Positions 8,587 to 17,664 of a stretch of DNA of 64,000 nucleotides are shown here, one piece after another (positions within the stretch are counted from its first letter, which is position 1; every line of letters starts with the position of its first letter). The notes under the pieces were generated by a model that was not told where the DNA came from, did no database searches, and worked only from the letters and a program-made list of their open reading frames with translations. This DNA is from Mesorhizobium sp. CA14 (GTDB lineage Bacteria > Pseudomonadota > Alphaproteobacteria > Rhizobiales > Rhizobiaceae): positions 39,377 to 103,376 of the forward strand of contig NZ_JAIUHR010000025.1 in NCBI RefSeq assembly GCF_020165195.1. The letters are read 5' to 3'. The position numbers and the translations under genes are program-made.

Positions 8587-8618
8587 CACAACCGCAAAGC
8601 GATATTTTTTGATTGCAG

Positions 8619-8637
8619 CCATCGGAATTTTCGATGG
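8619..8637. promoter_or_regulatory. Candidate LysR-type operator
   Basis: CCATCG-N7-CGATGG is a perfect inverted repeat 22 bp before the LysR start and next to the broken 5' end of the divergent remnant gene. Its size and position fit an autoregulatory LysR box. The assignment is inferred from position only. Confidence 0.4.
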
Positions 8638-8658
8638 GACCGCGGAAAGGCTGGAGCC

Positions 8659-9567
8659 ATGGACACCGAGAATCTGCGCAGTTTCCTGGAGGTCGCGGCA
8701 CATGGCAGCTTCACCGTCGCGGCCCATCGGCTGAACCTCGCCCAATCGACCGTCAGCGCCCGCATTCGCGGACTTGAGGAGCAACTGGGCCGCAAGCTGT
8801 TCATCCGCGACAGCGACGGCGTCACGCTGACGCCGGCCGGCCGGCAGTTCCTGCCGCATGCCTCGACCATCACCCGCACCTGGGAGCAGTCGCGCCAGGA
8901 CATCGCCGTTCCCGATGGCTACGACGCCTTGCTGAGGCTCACCGCGCCCGCCTATCTCTGGGACAGCATCACCTCGCCCTGGATCGACTGGATGCGCGCG
9001 AAGCGGCCGAATGTGGCGCTCAGGCTGGAAGGCAGTTTCCCGGATCTGGCGGTTGACCAGATCGCCGAAGGCCTGCTCGACATCTGCATCCTCTATCTGC
9101 CCAAACCGCATCCGGGCATCGTCTACGAGACTCTAGCCGTTGACCAGGTCGTGCTCGTTCAGCACGCCAAGCAACCCGGGTCGTGGACCGACAATTACAT
9201 CCTGATGGATTGGGGGCTGGAATTCCGCGTCGAGCATGACCGCGCCTTTGCCGGCATGGTGAAGCCGGCGATCTCGGCCGGGCTCGTGTTCATCGGCTTG
9301 CAGCACGTCCTGTCGCGGAAGGCGGCAGCCTATCTGCCGCTGAGCGCGGTCAGCACCCATATCGAGCGCGGCGAGCTGAGGCGCGTGGAGGACACGCCGG
9401 TGTTCCAGCGCCCGATCTATCTTGCCTATCCGGAGAACCCGGCATCTTCCGATGCGCTCGACGTTGCTTTGAGAGGGCTGCGTATGCTCGCTCGAAACCT
9501 ATCCAGCGATCAGGCTTTCGCGGAAAGCGACCGCGCCTTCAGTATGGCGGGCGCGGCAGCGTTCTGA
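8659..9567 (+). CDS. LysR-family transcriptional regulator
   Basis: 302 residues. The N-terminal winged helix-turn-helix (about 1-60: NLRSFLEVAAHGSFTVAAHRLNLAQSTVSARIRGLEEQLGRKLF) is followed by a substrate-binding domain. The start has a CTGGAG ribosome site. It is divergent from the truncated binding-protein gene and converges on the dipeptide ABC ATPase gene, with no base between the two stop codons. It probably regulated the transporter genes around it. Its effector is unknown. Confidence 0.85.
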   Translation: MDTENLRSFLEVAAHGSFTVAAHRLNLAQSTVSARIRGLEEQLGRKLFIRDSDGVTLTPAGRQFLPHASTITRTWEQSRQDIAVPDGYDALLRLTAPAYLWDSITSPWIDWMRAKRPNVALRLEGSFPDLAVDQIAEGLLDICILYLPKPHPGIVYETLAVDQVVLVQHAKQPGSWTDNYILMDWGLEFRVEHDRAFAGMVKPAISAGLVFIGLQHVLSRKAAAYLPLSAVSTHIERGELRRVEDTPVFQRPIYLAYPENPASSDALDVALRGLRMLARNLSSDQAFAESDRAFSMAGAAAF

Positions 9568-11589
9568 TCACGCCGGCTCCACCGCCTTTGGTTTTTGCAG
9601 CCTTGCCAGTTCCGCATAGGGAATATGGCAGCGGATCGTGTGACCTGGCTGGGCTTCGGTGAGGTCAGGCTCCTGCGTCTCGCAGATGGCGCCGATCTTG
9701 CGTGGGCAGCGCGTGTGGAAGACGCAGCCCGTCGGCGGGTTGGCCGCGCTTGGGATCTCGCCGTCGAGGCGGATGCGCGAGTTCTCCGTCCGGTCGAGTT
9801 TTGGAACCGCCGACAACAATGCTTCCGTATAGGGATGATGCGGGCCGGAAAAGACCGCCTCGGATGGCCCGAACTCCATGATGCGGCCGAGATAAAGCAC
9901 AGCGATCTTGTCGGACAGGTAACGCACCACGCCGAGGTCGTGCGAGATGAAAATGTAGCTGACATCCTGCTTCGATTGCAGGTCGGCGAGCAGGTTGAGG
10001 ATCGCCGCCTGCACCGAGACGTCGAGCGCCGAGGTCGGCTCGTCGCACACGACGATGCGCGGATCGCCGGCAAAGGCACGCGCGATCGCCACGCGCTGCT
10101 TCAGTCCGCCCGAGAGCTGGCGCGGCTTGACCGCGAGATGGCGGTCGGTGAGGCGCACCGAGCGGACGAGCTCTTCGAGCCGTGTGTCCAGCGTCTTGCC
10201 GGTGAGCCCGCCCAGCCGCTTCAAGGCGCGGCTGAGGATATGCCGGATCGAATGCGAGCGGTTGAGCGCCGAGTCCGGGTTCTGGAAGACGATCTGCACC
10301 GCCTTGACCTGGTCTTCCGAGCGGCTGGCGAGCCGTGGCGCGAGCTTCTTGCCTTCGAGCTCGATCGAGCCGCCGTCGTCGGGCGCAACGAGGCCAAGCA
10401 GCAGCCTGGCGAAGGTCGTCTTGCCGCTGCCGGATTCGCCGACCAGCCCGAGCGTCTCGCCGGGCTTGAGGCTCACGGAGACGTCCTTCACCGCCCGCAG
10501 CGGACGACCGTGGCTGGCATAAGTTTTGTTCAGCCCTTCGACCTGCAGCACCGGCGGCGTCTGCTTTGGCTGGGCGGCAGCGATTTCTGCTGGCGTGGCG
10601 CGCGGCAGCGACTGCGCGTTGTCGTGATAGTGGCAGCGCGACAGACGGCCGTCGCCCAGCTCGTAGAGCGGCGGCGGCTCGGCGCGGCAGCGTTCGGTGG
10701 CGAGCGCGCAGCGGTCCGCGAAGGCGCAGCCGACGATATTGGCGCCGATGCCGGGCAGGAAGCCGGGGATGGTGTCGAGCCGGCCCTGGTCCTTGCGCTG
10801 GCCGCCGCGCGGCAGGCAGCGCAGCAACGCGACCGTGTAAGGATGGCGCGGATCGTTGAACACGTCCCTGGTCGAGCCTTCCTCGACCAGCATGCCGGCA
10901 TAGAGCACGCCGACGCGGTCGCACATATTGGCGACGACGGCGAGGTTGTGGCTGATGAACAAGATCGAGGCCGACAGCTCTCTTCTCAACTGCCCGATCA
11001 GGTCGAGCACCTCGGCTTCGACGGTGGCGTCGAGGCCGGTGGTCGGCTCGTCGAGGATCAGCATCGAGGGGTCGTTGGCCAAGGCCATGGCGATCGCCAC
11101 GCGCTGCTGCATCCCGCCGGAGAGCTGGTGCGGATAGCGCTGCATGACGCTCGCCGGGTCGGAGATACGCACCCGGTTCAGCATGGCGAGCGCCTTGTCT
11201 TCCGCTGCCTGTCCGGTGATGCCGGCAAGCTCGAAAATCTCGGTCAGCTGACGGCCGATGCGCAGCGACGGGTTCAGCGCCTTGCCGGGGTCCTGATAGA
11301 CCATGGACACGCTGTCGGCCCGCGCCCGCCTGAGCGCTTCGGCGTCTAGCTTCATCACATCCTTGCCGTCGAGCGCGATCGAGCCGCCGGTGATCGAGCC
11401 GTTGCGCGGCAGATAGCGCACCACCGAGAGCGCGACCGTCGACTTGCCGCAGCCGGATTCGCCGACCAGTCCATAGGCCTCGCCGGCCTTGATGGTGAGG
11501 TTGACATTGCGCAGCACCGCGCGGTTGCGGCGGCCGACGCGATAGGCGACCGAAAGGTCTTTCAGCTCAAGTGCGTTCTTGTCAGTCAT
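9568..11589 (-). CDS. Dipeptide/oligopeptide-type ABC transporter, fused dual ATPase
   Basis: 673 residues carrying both ATPases of a Dpp/Opp/Gsi-type importer. The first has Walker A GESGCGKST, signature LSGGMQQR and Walker B LILDEPTTGLD. After a cysteine-bearing oligopeptide C-terminal region (CAFADRCALATERC), the second has GESGSGKTT, LSGGLKQR and VVCDEPTSALD, followed by a second cysteine cluster (CVFHTRCPRKIGAIC). DppD-DppF fusions of this kind are known from GsiA. ATG 11589 is preferred over ATG 11601 because GGAG lies 6 bp upstream of it. It overlaps the permease stop by 8 bp. Confidence 0.9.
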   Translation of the reverse strand: MTDKNALELKDLSVAYRVGRRNRAVLRNVNLTIKAGEAYGLVGESGCGKSTVALSVVRYLPRNGSITGGSIALDGKDVMKLDAEALRRARADSVSMVYQDPGKALNPSLRIGRQLTEIFELAGITGQAAEDKALAMLNRVRISDPASVMQRYPHQLSGGMQQRVAIAMALANDPSMLILDEPTTGLDATVEAEVLDLIGQLRRELSASILFISHNLAVVANMCDRVGVLYAGMLVEEGSTRDVFNDPRHPYTVALLRCLPRGGQRKDQGRLDTIPGFLPGIGANIVGCAFADRCALATERCRAEPPPLYELGDGRLSRCHYHDNAQSLPRATPAEIAAAQPKQTPPVLQVEGLNKTYASHGRPLRAVKDVSVSLKPGETLGLVGESGSGKTTFARLLLGLVAPDDGGSIELEGKKLAPRLASRSEDQVKAVQIVFQNPDSALNRSHSIRHILSRALKRLGGLTGKTLDTRLEELVRSVRLTDRHLAVKPRQLSGGLKQRVAIARAFAGDPRIVVCDEPTSALDVSVQAAILNLLADLQSKQDVSYIFISHDLGVVRYLSDKIAVLYLGRIMEFGPSEAVFSGPHHPYTEALLSAVPKLDRTENSRIRLDGEIPSAANPPTGCVFHTRCPRKIGAICETQEPDLTEAQPGHTIRCHIPYAELARLQKPKAVEPA

Positions 11590-12463
11590 TGAACGCTCCA
11601 TGCACGCCGTCGGCCACCAGGTTGACGCCGATCACCAGCGAGGCGATGGCCAGGGCATCGAACAGCACCGTCCACCAGAAGCCGCCGCCGATCATGCCGT
11701 AATTGGAGGAGATCGACAGGCCCCAGTCGGGCGAGGGCGGCTGGATGCCGAAGCCCATGAAGGACAGCGTGGCGACGGCGAAGATGGCATAGCCGAGGCG
11801 TACCGTCGTCTCGACCAGGATAGGCGGGATGACGTTGGGCAGTATCTCGACGAACATCGTGTGCAGCGCGCCTTCGTGGCGAAGCTTGGCCGCCGAGACA
11901 TAGTCGAGCTCGCGTTCAGCCAGCACCGCCGAGCGTACTGTCCTGGCGATGATCGGCGCGAAGCTCAGGCCGATGACGACGATGACGGTGATCTTCGAGG
12001 TGCCGAGCGCGACAATGGCGAGCAGCGCGATGATCACCACCGGGATCGCCATGAAGGCTTCGAGCACACGGCTGATGATGTCGTCGACGATCCCGCGGAA
12101 ATAGCCGATGACGAGGCCAAGCGCCGTACCTGCAATGGTGGCAAGAATGGTTGCCAGTGGCGCCACGGTGAGGATGTCGCGCGAGCCGACGATGACGCGC
12201 GAGAAGACGTCGCGGCCGAGCTGGTCGGTGCCGAACCAGTGATCGGCCGCAGGCGGCGTCAGCGCGTTGATGATGTCGCTTGCCAGCGGATCGTAGGGAA
12301 CGAAGTGCTGGCCGAACAGGGCACAAACGATCCAGAAGACGACGATCGCAAGCCCGGTGAGGAAAGTGCCGGACCTGGAGAGCGAATGCAGCACCTCGCC
12401 CCAGGGGCTGCGCTGTGCGGTGTCGGGCGTCGGCAGCCTGACGGGGGCGTCTGTCGCGCTCAT
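11582..12463 (-). CDS. ABC transporter permease, DppC-like
   Basis: 293 residues with an N-terminal cytoplasmic stretch, a first membrane helix (FLTGLAIVVFWIVCALFG), the extracytoplasmic DPLASDIINALTPPAADHWFGTDQLGRDVFSR block typical of DppC/OppC, then five more helices and the coupling loop (about 190-210: DYVSAAKLRHEG). It overlaps the upstream permease by 4 bp (ATGA-type) and the ATPase by 8 bp, so it is translationally coupled on both sides. Confidence 0.9.
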   Translation of the reverse strand: MSATDAPVRLPTPDTAQRSPWGEVLHSLSRSGTFLTGLAIVVFWIVCALFGQHFVPYDPLASDIINALTPPAADHWFGTDQLGRDVFSRVIVGSRDILTVAPLATILATIAGTALGLVIGYFRGIVDDIISRVLEAFMAIPVVIIALLAIVALGTSKITVIVVIGLSFAPIIARTVRSAVLAERELDYVSAAKLRHEGALHTMFVEILPNVIPPILVETTVRLGYAIFAVATLSFMGFGIQPPSPDWGLSISSNYGMIGGGFWWTVLFDALAIASLVIGVNLVADGVHGAFND

Positions 12464-13413
12464 TGCTCTGCTCCCAGCCGGATGCGCGGATTGAGCACGG
12501 AATAGAGGAAATCGGCGATAAGCGTGGCCACCGCATAGACGATGCCGATGGTGAGAATGCCGGCTTCGAGCATCGGAAAATCCTTGCCGCGCGCGGCGGT
12601 GAAGATCAGCGAGCCGATGCCCTGGTAGCGGAACAGCGTCTCGATCACGACCAGCCCGCCGATGAGATAGCCGGTCTGGGTGGCGATCACGGTGATGGTC
12701 GGCAACAGTGCGTTGCGCAGCACATGGCGCCAGATCACCGTGCGCCAGGGCAGGCCCTTCAAAACGGCAGTGCGCGTATAGTCGGAATCGAGCGCCTCGA
12801 TCATGCCGGAACGCGCCATGCGCGCGATATAGCCGAACAGCACCAGGAACAGCGGCAGCGAGGGCAGGATTAGGTAATAGAGCTGGGTGAAGACGCCGGC
12901 GCCCTTCGGCCAGGCGGCGGCGATCGGCAGCCAGCGCAGCCACACCCCGAAAATGAGGATCAGGATGATGCCGGTGACGAATTCCGGCAGCACCGTGACC
13001 GACAGGCCGCCGAGACTGATGATGCGGTCGAGCGGCCGGTTGAAATTGAGCGCGGCCATCACGCCGCCGACGATGCCGATCGGCACCACCAGCACGAAGG
13101 CGACCAGCGCCAGCTTCATCGAATTGCCCAAGGCATCGATGACGAAGGGGGCCACCGGCGCGCGGAACACATAGGACGTGCCCATGTCACCGTGGAGAAA
13201 ATTCCAGATCCAGCTTCCGTATTGAACGAGCAGCGGCCGGTCGACTCCCAGCGAATGGTTGAGCGCGTCGACCGCGCGCTGGTCGGCGAATGGACCCAGA
13301 ATGGCCCGTCCGACATTGCCCGGCAGCACCTGGCCGCCGAGGAACACCATGACGCTGAGCAAAAACAGCGTGACGAGCGACAGAGCCAGGCGCCGGGCGA
13401 GGAAGGAAAGGAT
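12460..13413 (-). CDS. ABC transporter permease, DppB-like, with probable ATC start
   Basis: About 317 residues. The first helix is LSFLARRLALSLVTLFLLSVMVF, followed by the family's GDMGTSY-like loop, further helices, and the EAA-type loop DYTRTAVLKGLPW. No in-frame ATG, GTG or TTG exists between the end of the preceding gene (13482) and this first helix. An AGGAG box (13422-13426 on the complementary strand) sits 8 bp before an ATC codon at 13413. That is exactly where homologues start, so ATC is the likely initiation codon, unless there is a base error. Confidence 0.8.
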   Translation of the reverse strand: MLSFLARRLALSLVTLFLLSVMVFLGGQVLPGNVGRAILGPFADQRAVDALNHSLGVDRPLLVQYGSWIWNFLHGDMGTSYVFRAPVAPFVIDALGNSMKLALVAFVLVVPIGIVGGVMAALNFNRPLDRIISLGGLSVTVLPEFVTGIILILIFGVWLRWLPIAAAWPKGAGVFTQLYYLILPSLPLFLVLFGYIARMARSGMIEALDSDYTRTAVLKGLPWRTVIWRHVLRNALLPTITVIATQTGYLIGGLVVIETLFRYQGIGSLIFTAARGKDFPMLEAGILTIGIVYAVATLIADFLYSVLNPRIRLGAEQ

Positions 13414-13481
13414 GGCGAATACTCCTGTTGGAGCCGGCCCTCGGAAAAGAGCCGGCTGTTTGGAGGATTGTTCTTCTCCGC

Positions 13482-15146
13482 CTAGGCCTTCGACGCTTTC
13501 TCGAGGAACAGCTGCGACATGGCGGTGGGCTGCACGCCCGTCACGCCCTTCGCCGTCGCCGTCAGGTAATCGTAGAAATAGCCGAAGATCACCGGCGTTT
13601 CCTCGAGCAGCAGCTTCTGGATCTTGCCGGCGGTGGCCTTCTGCGCCTCGAGGTCGAGGGCCGCGATATAGCTCGCCGCCATCTGGTCGTAGTCCTTGTT
13701 CTTGAAGTGGGCGGCATTCCAGGTGCCGTCGCTCTTCAAAGGCGCCGCGAGATAGACATTGGGCACGCCGCGGTGGCCGTAGTCGGTGATGCCCATCGCC
13801 GAATCCAGCCAATTCGACTTGCCGAACACCGCATCGCCGTAATAGGCGCTCTGGTCGAGGATGTTGAGCTCGAGCTCGATGCCGATTTCCTTGACCCAGT
13901 TCTGGATGAGCTGCGCGTATTCCGGGATTTCCAGATAGCGCTCGGTGGTGAGCGTCATCTTGAAGCCCTTGCCGGCGCCCGCCGCTTCCATCAGTTGCTT
14001 GGCCTGGGCGATGTCTTGCTTGCGCTGCGGCACGCTGGTGTCCGTCGAAGGGTAGACTGGGGCGAACGGGCTGTCGTTGCCGAGTGCCGAACGCCCCTTC
14101 ATCAGCCCGGCGGCGAGTTTCTCGCGGTCGAGGCAGAGCGCGATGGCGCGGCGCACGCGGGCGTCCTTGGTCGGGCCTTCGTCGCAATGCATATGCAGCT
14201 GCTGATGCGCGGACGACTTCAGGCTGATGACGTCGACGTTCGGATCATTGAGCACGGCGACGCCCGCCAGCACCGGCATCTGGTTGATGATGTCGATCTG
14301 GCCGCCCTGCAGCGCCAGGATCTGCGGCTGGATGTCGGTGAAGAAGGTGAATTCGGTGCGGTCCGGCAAGGCCTTGTCGCCCCAGTAGTCGTCGTTGCGC
14401 ACGAAAGAGGCGCCGACCTTGGGCGTGTATTTCTCGAGCTTGAACGGTCCGGTGCCGTCGAAGCTCTGTTCGTAGCCGCCCTTGTAGCTCGCCGGGATGA
14501 TGACGGCGTTGTAGTTGTCCGACGAGACCATGTAGGGGAAGTTGCCGTTCGGCGCATCGAGATGGAATTCGACCGTATAGTCGTCGACCTTCTTGGTCGC
14601 GCCCTTCTGCAGGATGCCGGTGAACACCGATAGCGCGTTGGACGAATTGGCGGGGTCTGCGAGCCGGTCGATGCTGGCGACCACGTCTTCGGCCTTCATC
14701 TCGCCGCCAGAATGGAATTTCACGCCCTTGCGCAACTTGAAGGTCCACACAGTGCCGTCGGCATTCGGCTTCCAGCTCTCGGCCAGCGCCGGCTTCAAAA
14801 CGAGGTCCGGACCGTCGACGCAAAGGAACTCGGCCACCTGCTGCATGATCAAAAGGCCGCCGGCGTCGGCGATGGTGACCGGGTCGATCGCCGCGGCCGG
14901 CACGCTGCTGCCGACGCGGATGGTGGCGCCGGGCGCGCCGGCGGCACGAGCGAGCGAGGGCGCCGCGCCGAAGCCGGCCGCCATGCCGATGCGGCCGAGC
15001 AGCGGCAGCGACAGGCCGAGCAGGCTGCCGTGGCGCACGAATTCGCGGCGGCTGATGCGGCCGTCGATCAGGCCGTCGATCAGGTGGTTTTCGAGCGGCG
15101 TGCGGCTACGCCGGAGGAGATCGAGAATGCGATGGTTCTTGCTCAT
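13482..15146 (-). CDS. ABC transporter solute-binding protein, family 5 (peptide/opine type), Tat-exported
   Basis: 554 residues. Residues about 30-65 form a twin-arginine signal (SRREFVRHGSLLGLSLPLLG) ending near ARAAG, so the protein is probably exported folded. The mature part is a full family-5 binding fold with the DGTVWTFKLRKGVKFHSG strand. It heads an operon with DppB, DppC and the dual ATPase. The binding pocket cannot be deduced; the neighbouring enolase-superfamily gene and GntR regulator hint at a small modified amino acid or peptide. A truncated paralogue lies 5 kb away. Confidence 0.9.
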   Translation of the reverse strand: MSKNHRILDLLRRSRTPLENHLIDGLIDGRISRREFVRHGSLLGLSLPLLGRIGMAAGFGAAPSLARAAGAPGATIRVGSSVPAAAIDPVTIADAGGLLIMQQVAEFLCVDGPDLVLKPALAESWKPNADGTVWTFKLRKGVKFHSGGEMKAEDVVASIDRLADPANSSNALSVFTGILQKGATKKVDDYTVEFHLDAPNGNFPYMVSSDNYNAVIIPASYKGGYEQSFDGTGPFKLEKYTPKVGASFVRNDDYWGDKALPDRTEFTFFTDIQPQILALQGGQIDIINQMPVLAGVAVLNDPNVDVISLKSSAHQQLHMHCDEGPTKDARVRRAIALCLDREKLAAGLMKGRSALGNDSPFAPVYPSTDTSVPQRKQDIAQAKQLMEAAGAGKGFKMTLTTERYLEIPEYAQLIQNWVKEIGIELELNILDQSAYYGDAVFGKSNWLDSAMGITDYGHRGVPNVYLAAPLKSDGTWNAAHFKNKDYDQMAASYIAALDLEAQKATAGKIQKLLLEETPVIFGYFYDYLTATAKGVTGVQPTAMSQLFLEKASKA

Positions 15147-15386
15147 GGGTCTAAGCCCTTTCCCCATTTGTTGTGGTTGGCGAGTGCATTCAATTTGCGG
15201 GTTCCGTGAAGTTCTCCTGTTCCCGGCACCCATAAATATCCGTCGACGGACTGTAGCATGCGGTTCCGACCGGTCCATCCGCTCGTCGGGACGGAAAAGT
15301 CAGATTTTCTTGATGAATTGTCTGTCGGCCGGGCGACTTGTGGCCGCCTTTTTCCAGATAAGTCCTGCTAGATTTTCGACATCCTC

Positions 15387-15691
15387 CTAATTCAGCGGCA
15401 GTCTGCGGTAGGTCCCGGGTTTTTCCGGATCGTGATACTTGTTGCAGAGGCCGTTTTCGACGAAGTCGCGATGGCAGGCGGCAAGCCTCTCCTGCGACAG
15501 CGTGATCCCGAGACCATAGCCTTCGGGTACCGGCACGGTGTTGTTCTTCGGCGCGAACGGGCCTTCCTCGATGATGTCCATCGGCCAGCTGACGCAGTCG
15601 GCGAGAAGCCGTCGAGCTCGCCGAAGACCCAGATATAAGGCGTCTTCAGCCGGTAGTTGATCGGTGTCGCCTTGACGCGCCTGATCTTCAT
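15387..15691 (-). pseudogene. Enolase-superfamily (mandelate racemase-like) gene with internal deletion
   Basis: The ATG at 15691 opens a normal family N-terminus (MKIRRVKATPINYRLKTPY, then IWVFGELDGFS). After about 30 codons the sequence jumps, in another frame, to a normal C-terminus: DCVSWPMDIIEEGPF, NNTVPVPEGYGLGI, then an ending in YRRLPLN. The whole barrel (roughly 280-300 codons) with its metal ligands is gone. The junction is near 15605-15615, in GGCTTCTCGCCGACTGCGTC. The remnant begins 1 bp after the stop of the intact enolase-superfamily gene, so the two were once coupled. Confidence 0.85.
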
Positions 15692-15692
15692 C

Positions 15693-16796
15693 TCAGCCGA
15701 TCTCGAAGAAGGGTTCGCCGAGCAGGGCGGGATCCACATCGATGCCGAGGCCGGGGCCGTCGGGAATGCCCATATGGCTGCCGGTCACCGGCGGTGCATT
15801 CCTGGCCGTGCGCACCGTCACCCACGCGTGGAAGGCGATCGCGTGCAACCGGCGCTCCGCCGGCGTCGACAGCGACAGGTGCGCCATCGCGGCGGTATCG
15901 ATCTCTGCGCCGCCGGTGTCTTCCACCGTGATCATGAAGCCGAGATCGACGGCGACGTCGCGGATCAGCCGTGTCTGCGTCACGCCACCCAAGCGCGAAA
16001 TCTTCAGTGTCAAACCGTCGGCAGCGCCGAGGCGGTGGATCTCCAGCATCTCGCCCAGCGAGGTGACCGCTTCGTCCAGCACCATCGGCTTGTCGAGCAT
16101 GCGGCGCACCGACATGTTCTCCTCGAGCGTCGTGCAGGGCTGCTCGAACGTGTAGTCGATGCCGCGCGTGGCGTCGGCGAACTGGCGCGCCTGGTAGGGT
16201 GTCCAGCCGGCATTGGCATCGCAGAAGATCACCGTGCCCTTCGGCACGGCGGCGGCGACCGTCGTGACGCGCTCGATGTCGTCGCGCACATTGCCGCCGA
16301 CCTTGACCTGCAGGCGGCGGCAACCCTCGGAAATGATCCGCTTGGCCAGCGCCGCCATCTGATCGAGCGTGCCATGGGTGACGACCCGGTAGGTCTCGGC
16401 CATATCGCTCTCGCGGCCGCCGAGCATGGTGACCAGCGGCGCGTTGGCCGCGCGTGCGGCGAGATCCCAGCATGCCATGTCGAGCGCCGATTTGATGTAA
16501 GGATGGCCCTTGAACACCGTGTCCATCAGCCGGCCGATGCCGGCAAACCCGCGCGGATCCTGGCCGATGAGATGCGGCGCGATTTCCGGCACGCCCGCCC
16601 GCGTTCCCGCCGGGAAGGCGGCCGAATAGAAATTGCCGAGCGGCGCCATCTCGCCCCAGCCGGTCACGCCGCTATCGGACGTGATGGCGACGATCACCGC
16701 GTCGAAACAGTCGGCGACGCGTCCCTTCGACATGCGGTAGGGCCCGTCCACGAAGGGTTGCACGACATGATAGGCCTTGATGTTCTTGATCTTCAC
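15693..16796 (-). CDS. Mandelate racemase/muconate lactonizing enzyme family protein
   Basis: 367 residues, enolase superfamily. The N-terminal cap is followed by the barrel with a K-x-K-like VKV lysine (RRLQVKVGG, about residue 165), metal ligands in CDANAGW, TFEQPC and VLDEAV, and a late lysine in LKISRLGG. These point to an MR-subgroup dehydratase or racemase/epimerase. Relatives next to GntR regulators and ABC importers act on hydroxyproline, proline-betaine-type compounds or sugar acids; the actual substrate is undetermined. GTG 16796 is the only suitable start (VKIKNIKAYHVV). Confidence 0.8.
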   Translation of the reverse strand: MKIKNIKAYHVVQPFVDGPYRMSKGRVADCFDAVIVAITSDSGVTGWGEMAPLGNFYSAAFPAGTRAGVPEIAPHLIGQDPRGFAGIGRLMDTVFKGHPYIKSALDMACWDLAARAANAPLVTMLGGRESDMAETYRVVTHGTLDQMAALAKRIISEGCRRLQVKVGGNVRDDIERVTTVAAAVPKGTVIFCDANAGWTPYQARQFADATRGIDYTFEQPCTTLEENMSVRRMLDKPMVLDEAVTSLGEMLEIHRLGAADGLTLKISRLGGVTQTRLIRDVAVDLGFMITVEDTGGAEIDTAAMAHLSLSTPAERRLHAIAFHAWVTVRTARNAPPVTGSHMGIPDGPGLGIDVDPALLGEPFFEIG

Positions 16797-16816
16797 TTGG
16801 TGTTGTCCCTTGCGTG

Positions 16817-17506
16817 TCAGTTCTTCGACGTGCGCTTTTCGAGTCCGCGTGCATAGGCAAGAAGCTCTTCGAAATCGACGTCGATATGCTCGCGCGCATG
16901 GTGCTGGGCAGCTCGCATGTCCGCGCCTTTGAGCAGCGCCACATAGGTCTCGTGCACGCCTTCGGCCGGAACCGGCTCGTTGAGCGCCCGCTGATGCAGG
17001 GCGAAATACATCTGCAGCCGGCTGGTCAGCCGCTGCCAGGTTTCGAGCAGCACCGAATTGTCGGCCCACTCGTAGATCAGCCCATGCAGTTGCAGCGCAG
17101 TCTCGATCTGGCGCGTGGTATCGACGGCGCGCGTCGCCTGCTTCACCGCCTCGTGGCGGCGATCGAGCTCGTCGAAGAAGCGCTGGTCGCGCTGCGGCCA
17201 GGCGAGTTCGATGGCGAATTCATCGAGCACCTTGTTGAGCGAATAGGCGTCGATGATGTCCTTGGCGGTGACGTCGATGACGAAGGTCCCGGCATAAGGA
17301 ATGCTGGTCAGGATGCCTTCCTGCACCAGCTCGCGCATCGCCTCGCGCAGCGGCGCGCGGCTCACCCGCATCTGCTCGGAAATCCTGAGCTCGTTGAGCT
17401 TCTGCCCCGGCTCCAGCTGTCCGGTCAGGATGGCGCGCCTCAGCAGGGCGACGATCTCCGCCCTGCGTGTCGTATCCGCGATCGGACCGAAATCCAGCTT
17501 TGCCAT
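16817..17506 (-). CDS. GntR-family regulator, FCD type
   Basis: 229 residues. The N-terminal winged helix-turn-helix (about 15-75: LEPGQKLNELRISEQMRVSRAPLREAMRELVQEGIL) is joined to an all-helical FCD ligand domain with the usual histidines (EHIDVDFEE near the end). It lies 20 bp upstream of the enolase-superfamily gene on the same strand and probably controls it and the transporter operon in response to their substrate. Confidence 0.85.
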   Translation of the reverse strand: MAKLDFGPIADTTRRAEIVALLRRAILTGQLEPGQKLNELRISEQMRVSRAPLREAMRELVQEGILTSIPYAGTFVIDVTAKDIIDAYSLNKVLDEFAIELAWPQRDQRFFDELDRRHEAVKQATRAVDTTRQIETALQLHGLIYEWADNSVLLETWQRLTSRLQMYFALHQRALNEPVPAEGVHETYVALLKGADMRAAQHHAREHIDVDFEELLAYARGLEKRTSKN

Positions 17507-17606
17507 GCGTTCCACTCCGGATGAACAGCTGCAAGACAAGCAGATTGTCGACAATCCAGCAAGAGGGCGGCGGGCCCGATTTTTTTGGACAGCGCCGCAT
17601 AACGAA

Positions 17607-17640
17607 ACGGCGCCCTCGACGTGGGTATCGAGGGCGCCGT
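17607..17640 (-). terminator. Hairpin terminator after the RND adaptor gene
   Basis: ACGGCGCCCTCGA (17607-17619) and TCGAGGGCGCCGT (17628-17640) make a perfect 13-bp stem with an 8-base loop, 24 bp past the adaptor stop. On the minus strand it is followed by TTCGTTAT, a weak U-tract. It should end the pump transcript. Confidence 0.65.
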
Positions 17641-17664
17641 CGGACCGGAAACTGATGGGGGTTA

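Noticed and set aside
8590..9111. N-terminal extension of the truncated binding protein on the minus strand
   Set aside because: This stretch is antisense to the LysR helix-turn-helix and effector domain and has no similarity to the missing signal peptide or first lobe.
9595..11349. 584-codon plus-strand frame opposite the dual ATPase
   Set aside because: A shadow of a strongly recognised ABC ATPase gene.
17581..17640. Hairpin with 13-bp stem considered as a separate small RNA
   Set aside because: No promoter seen. It lies just past the adaptor gene and is best explained as its terminator.
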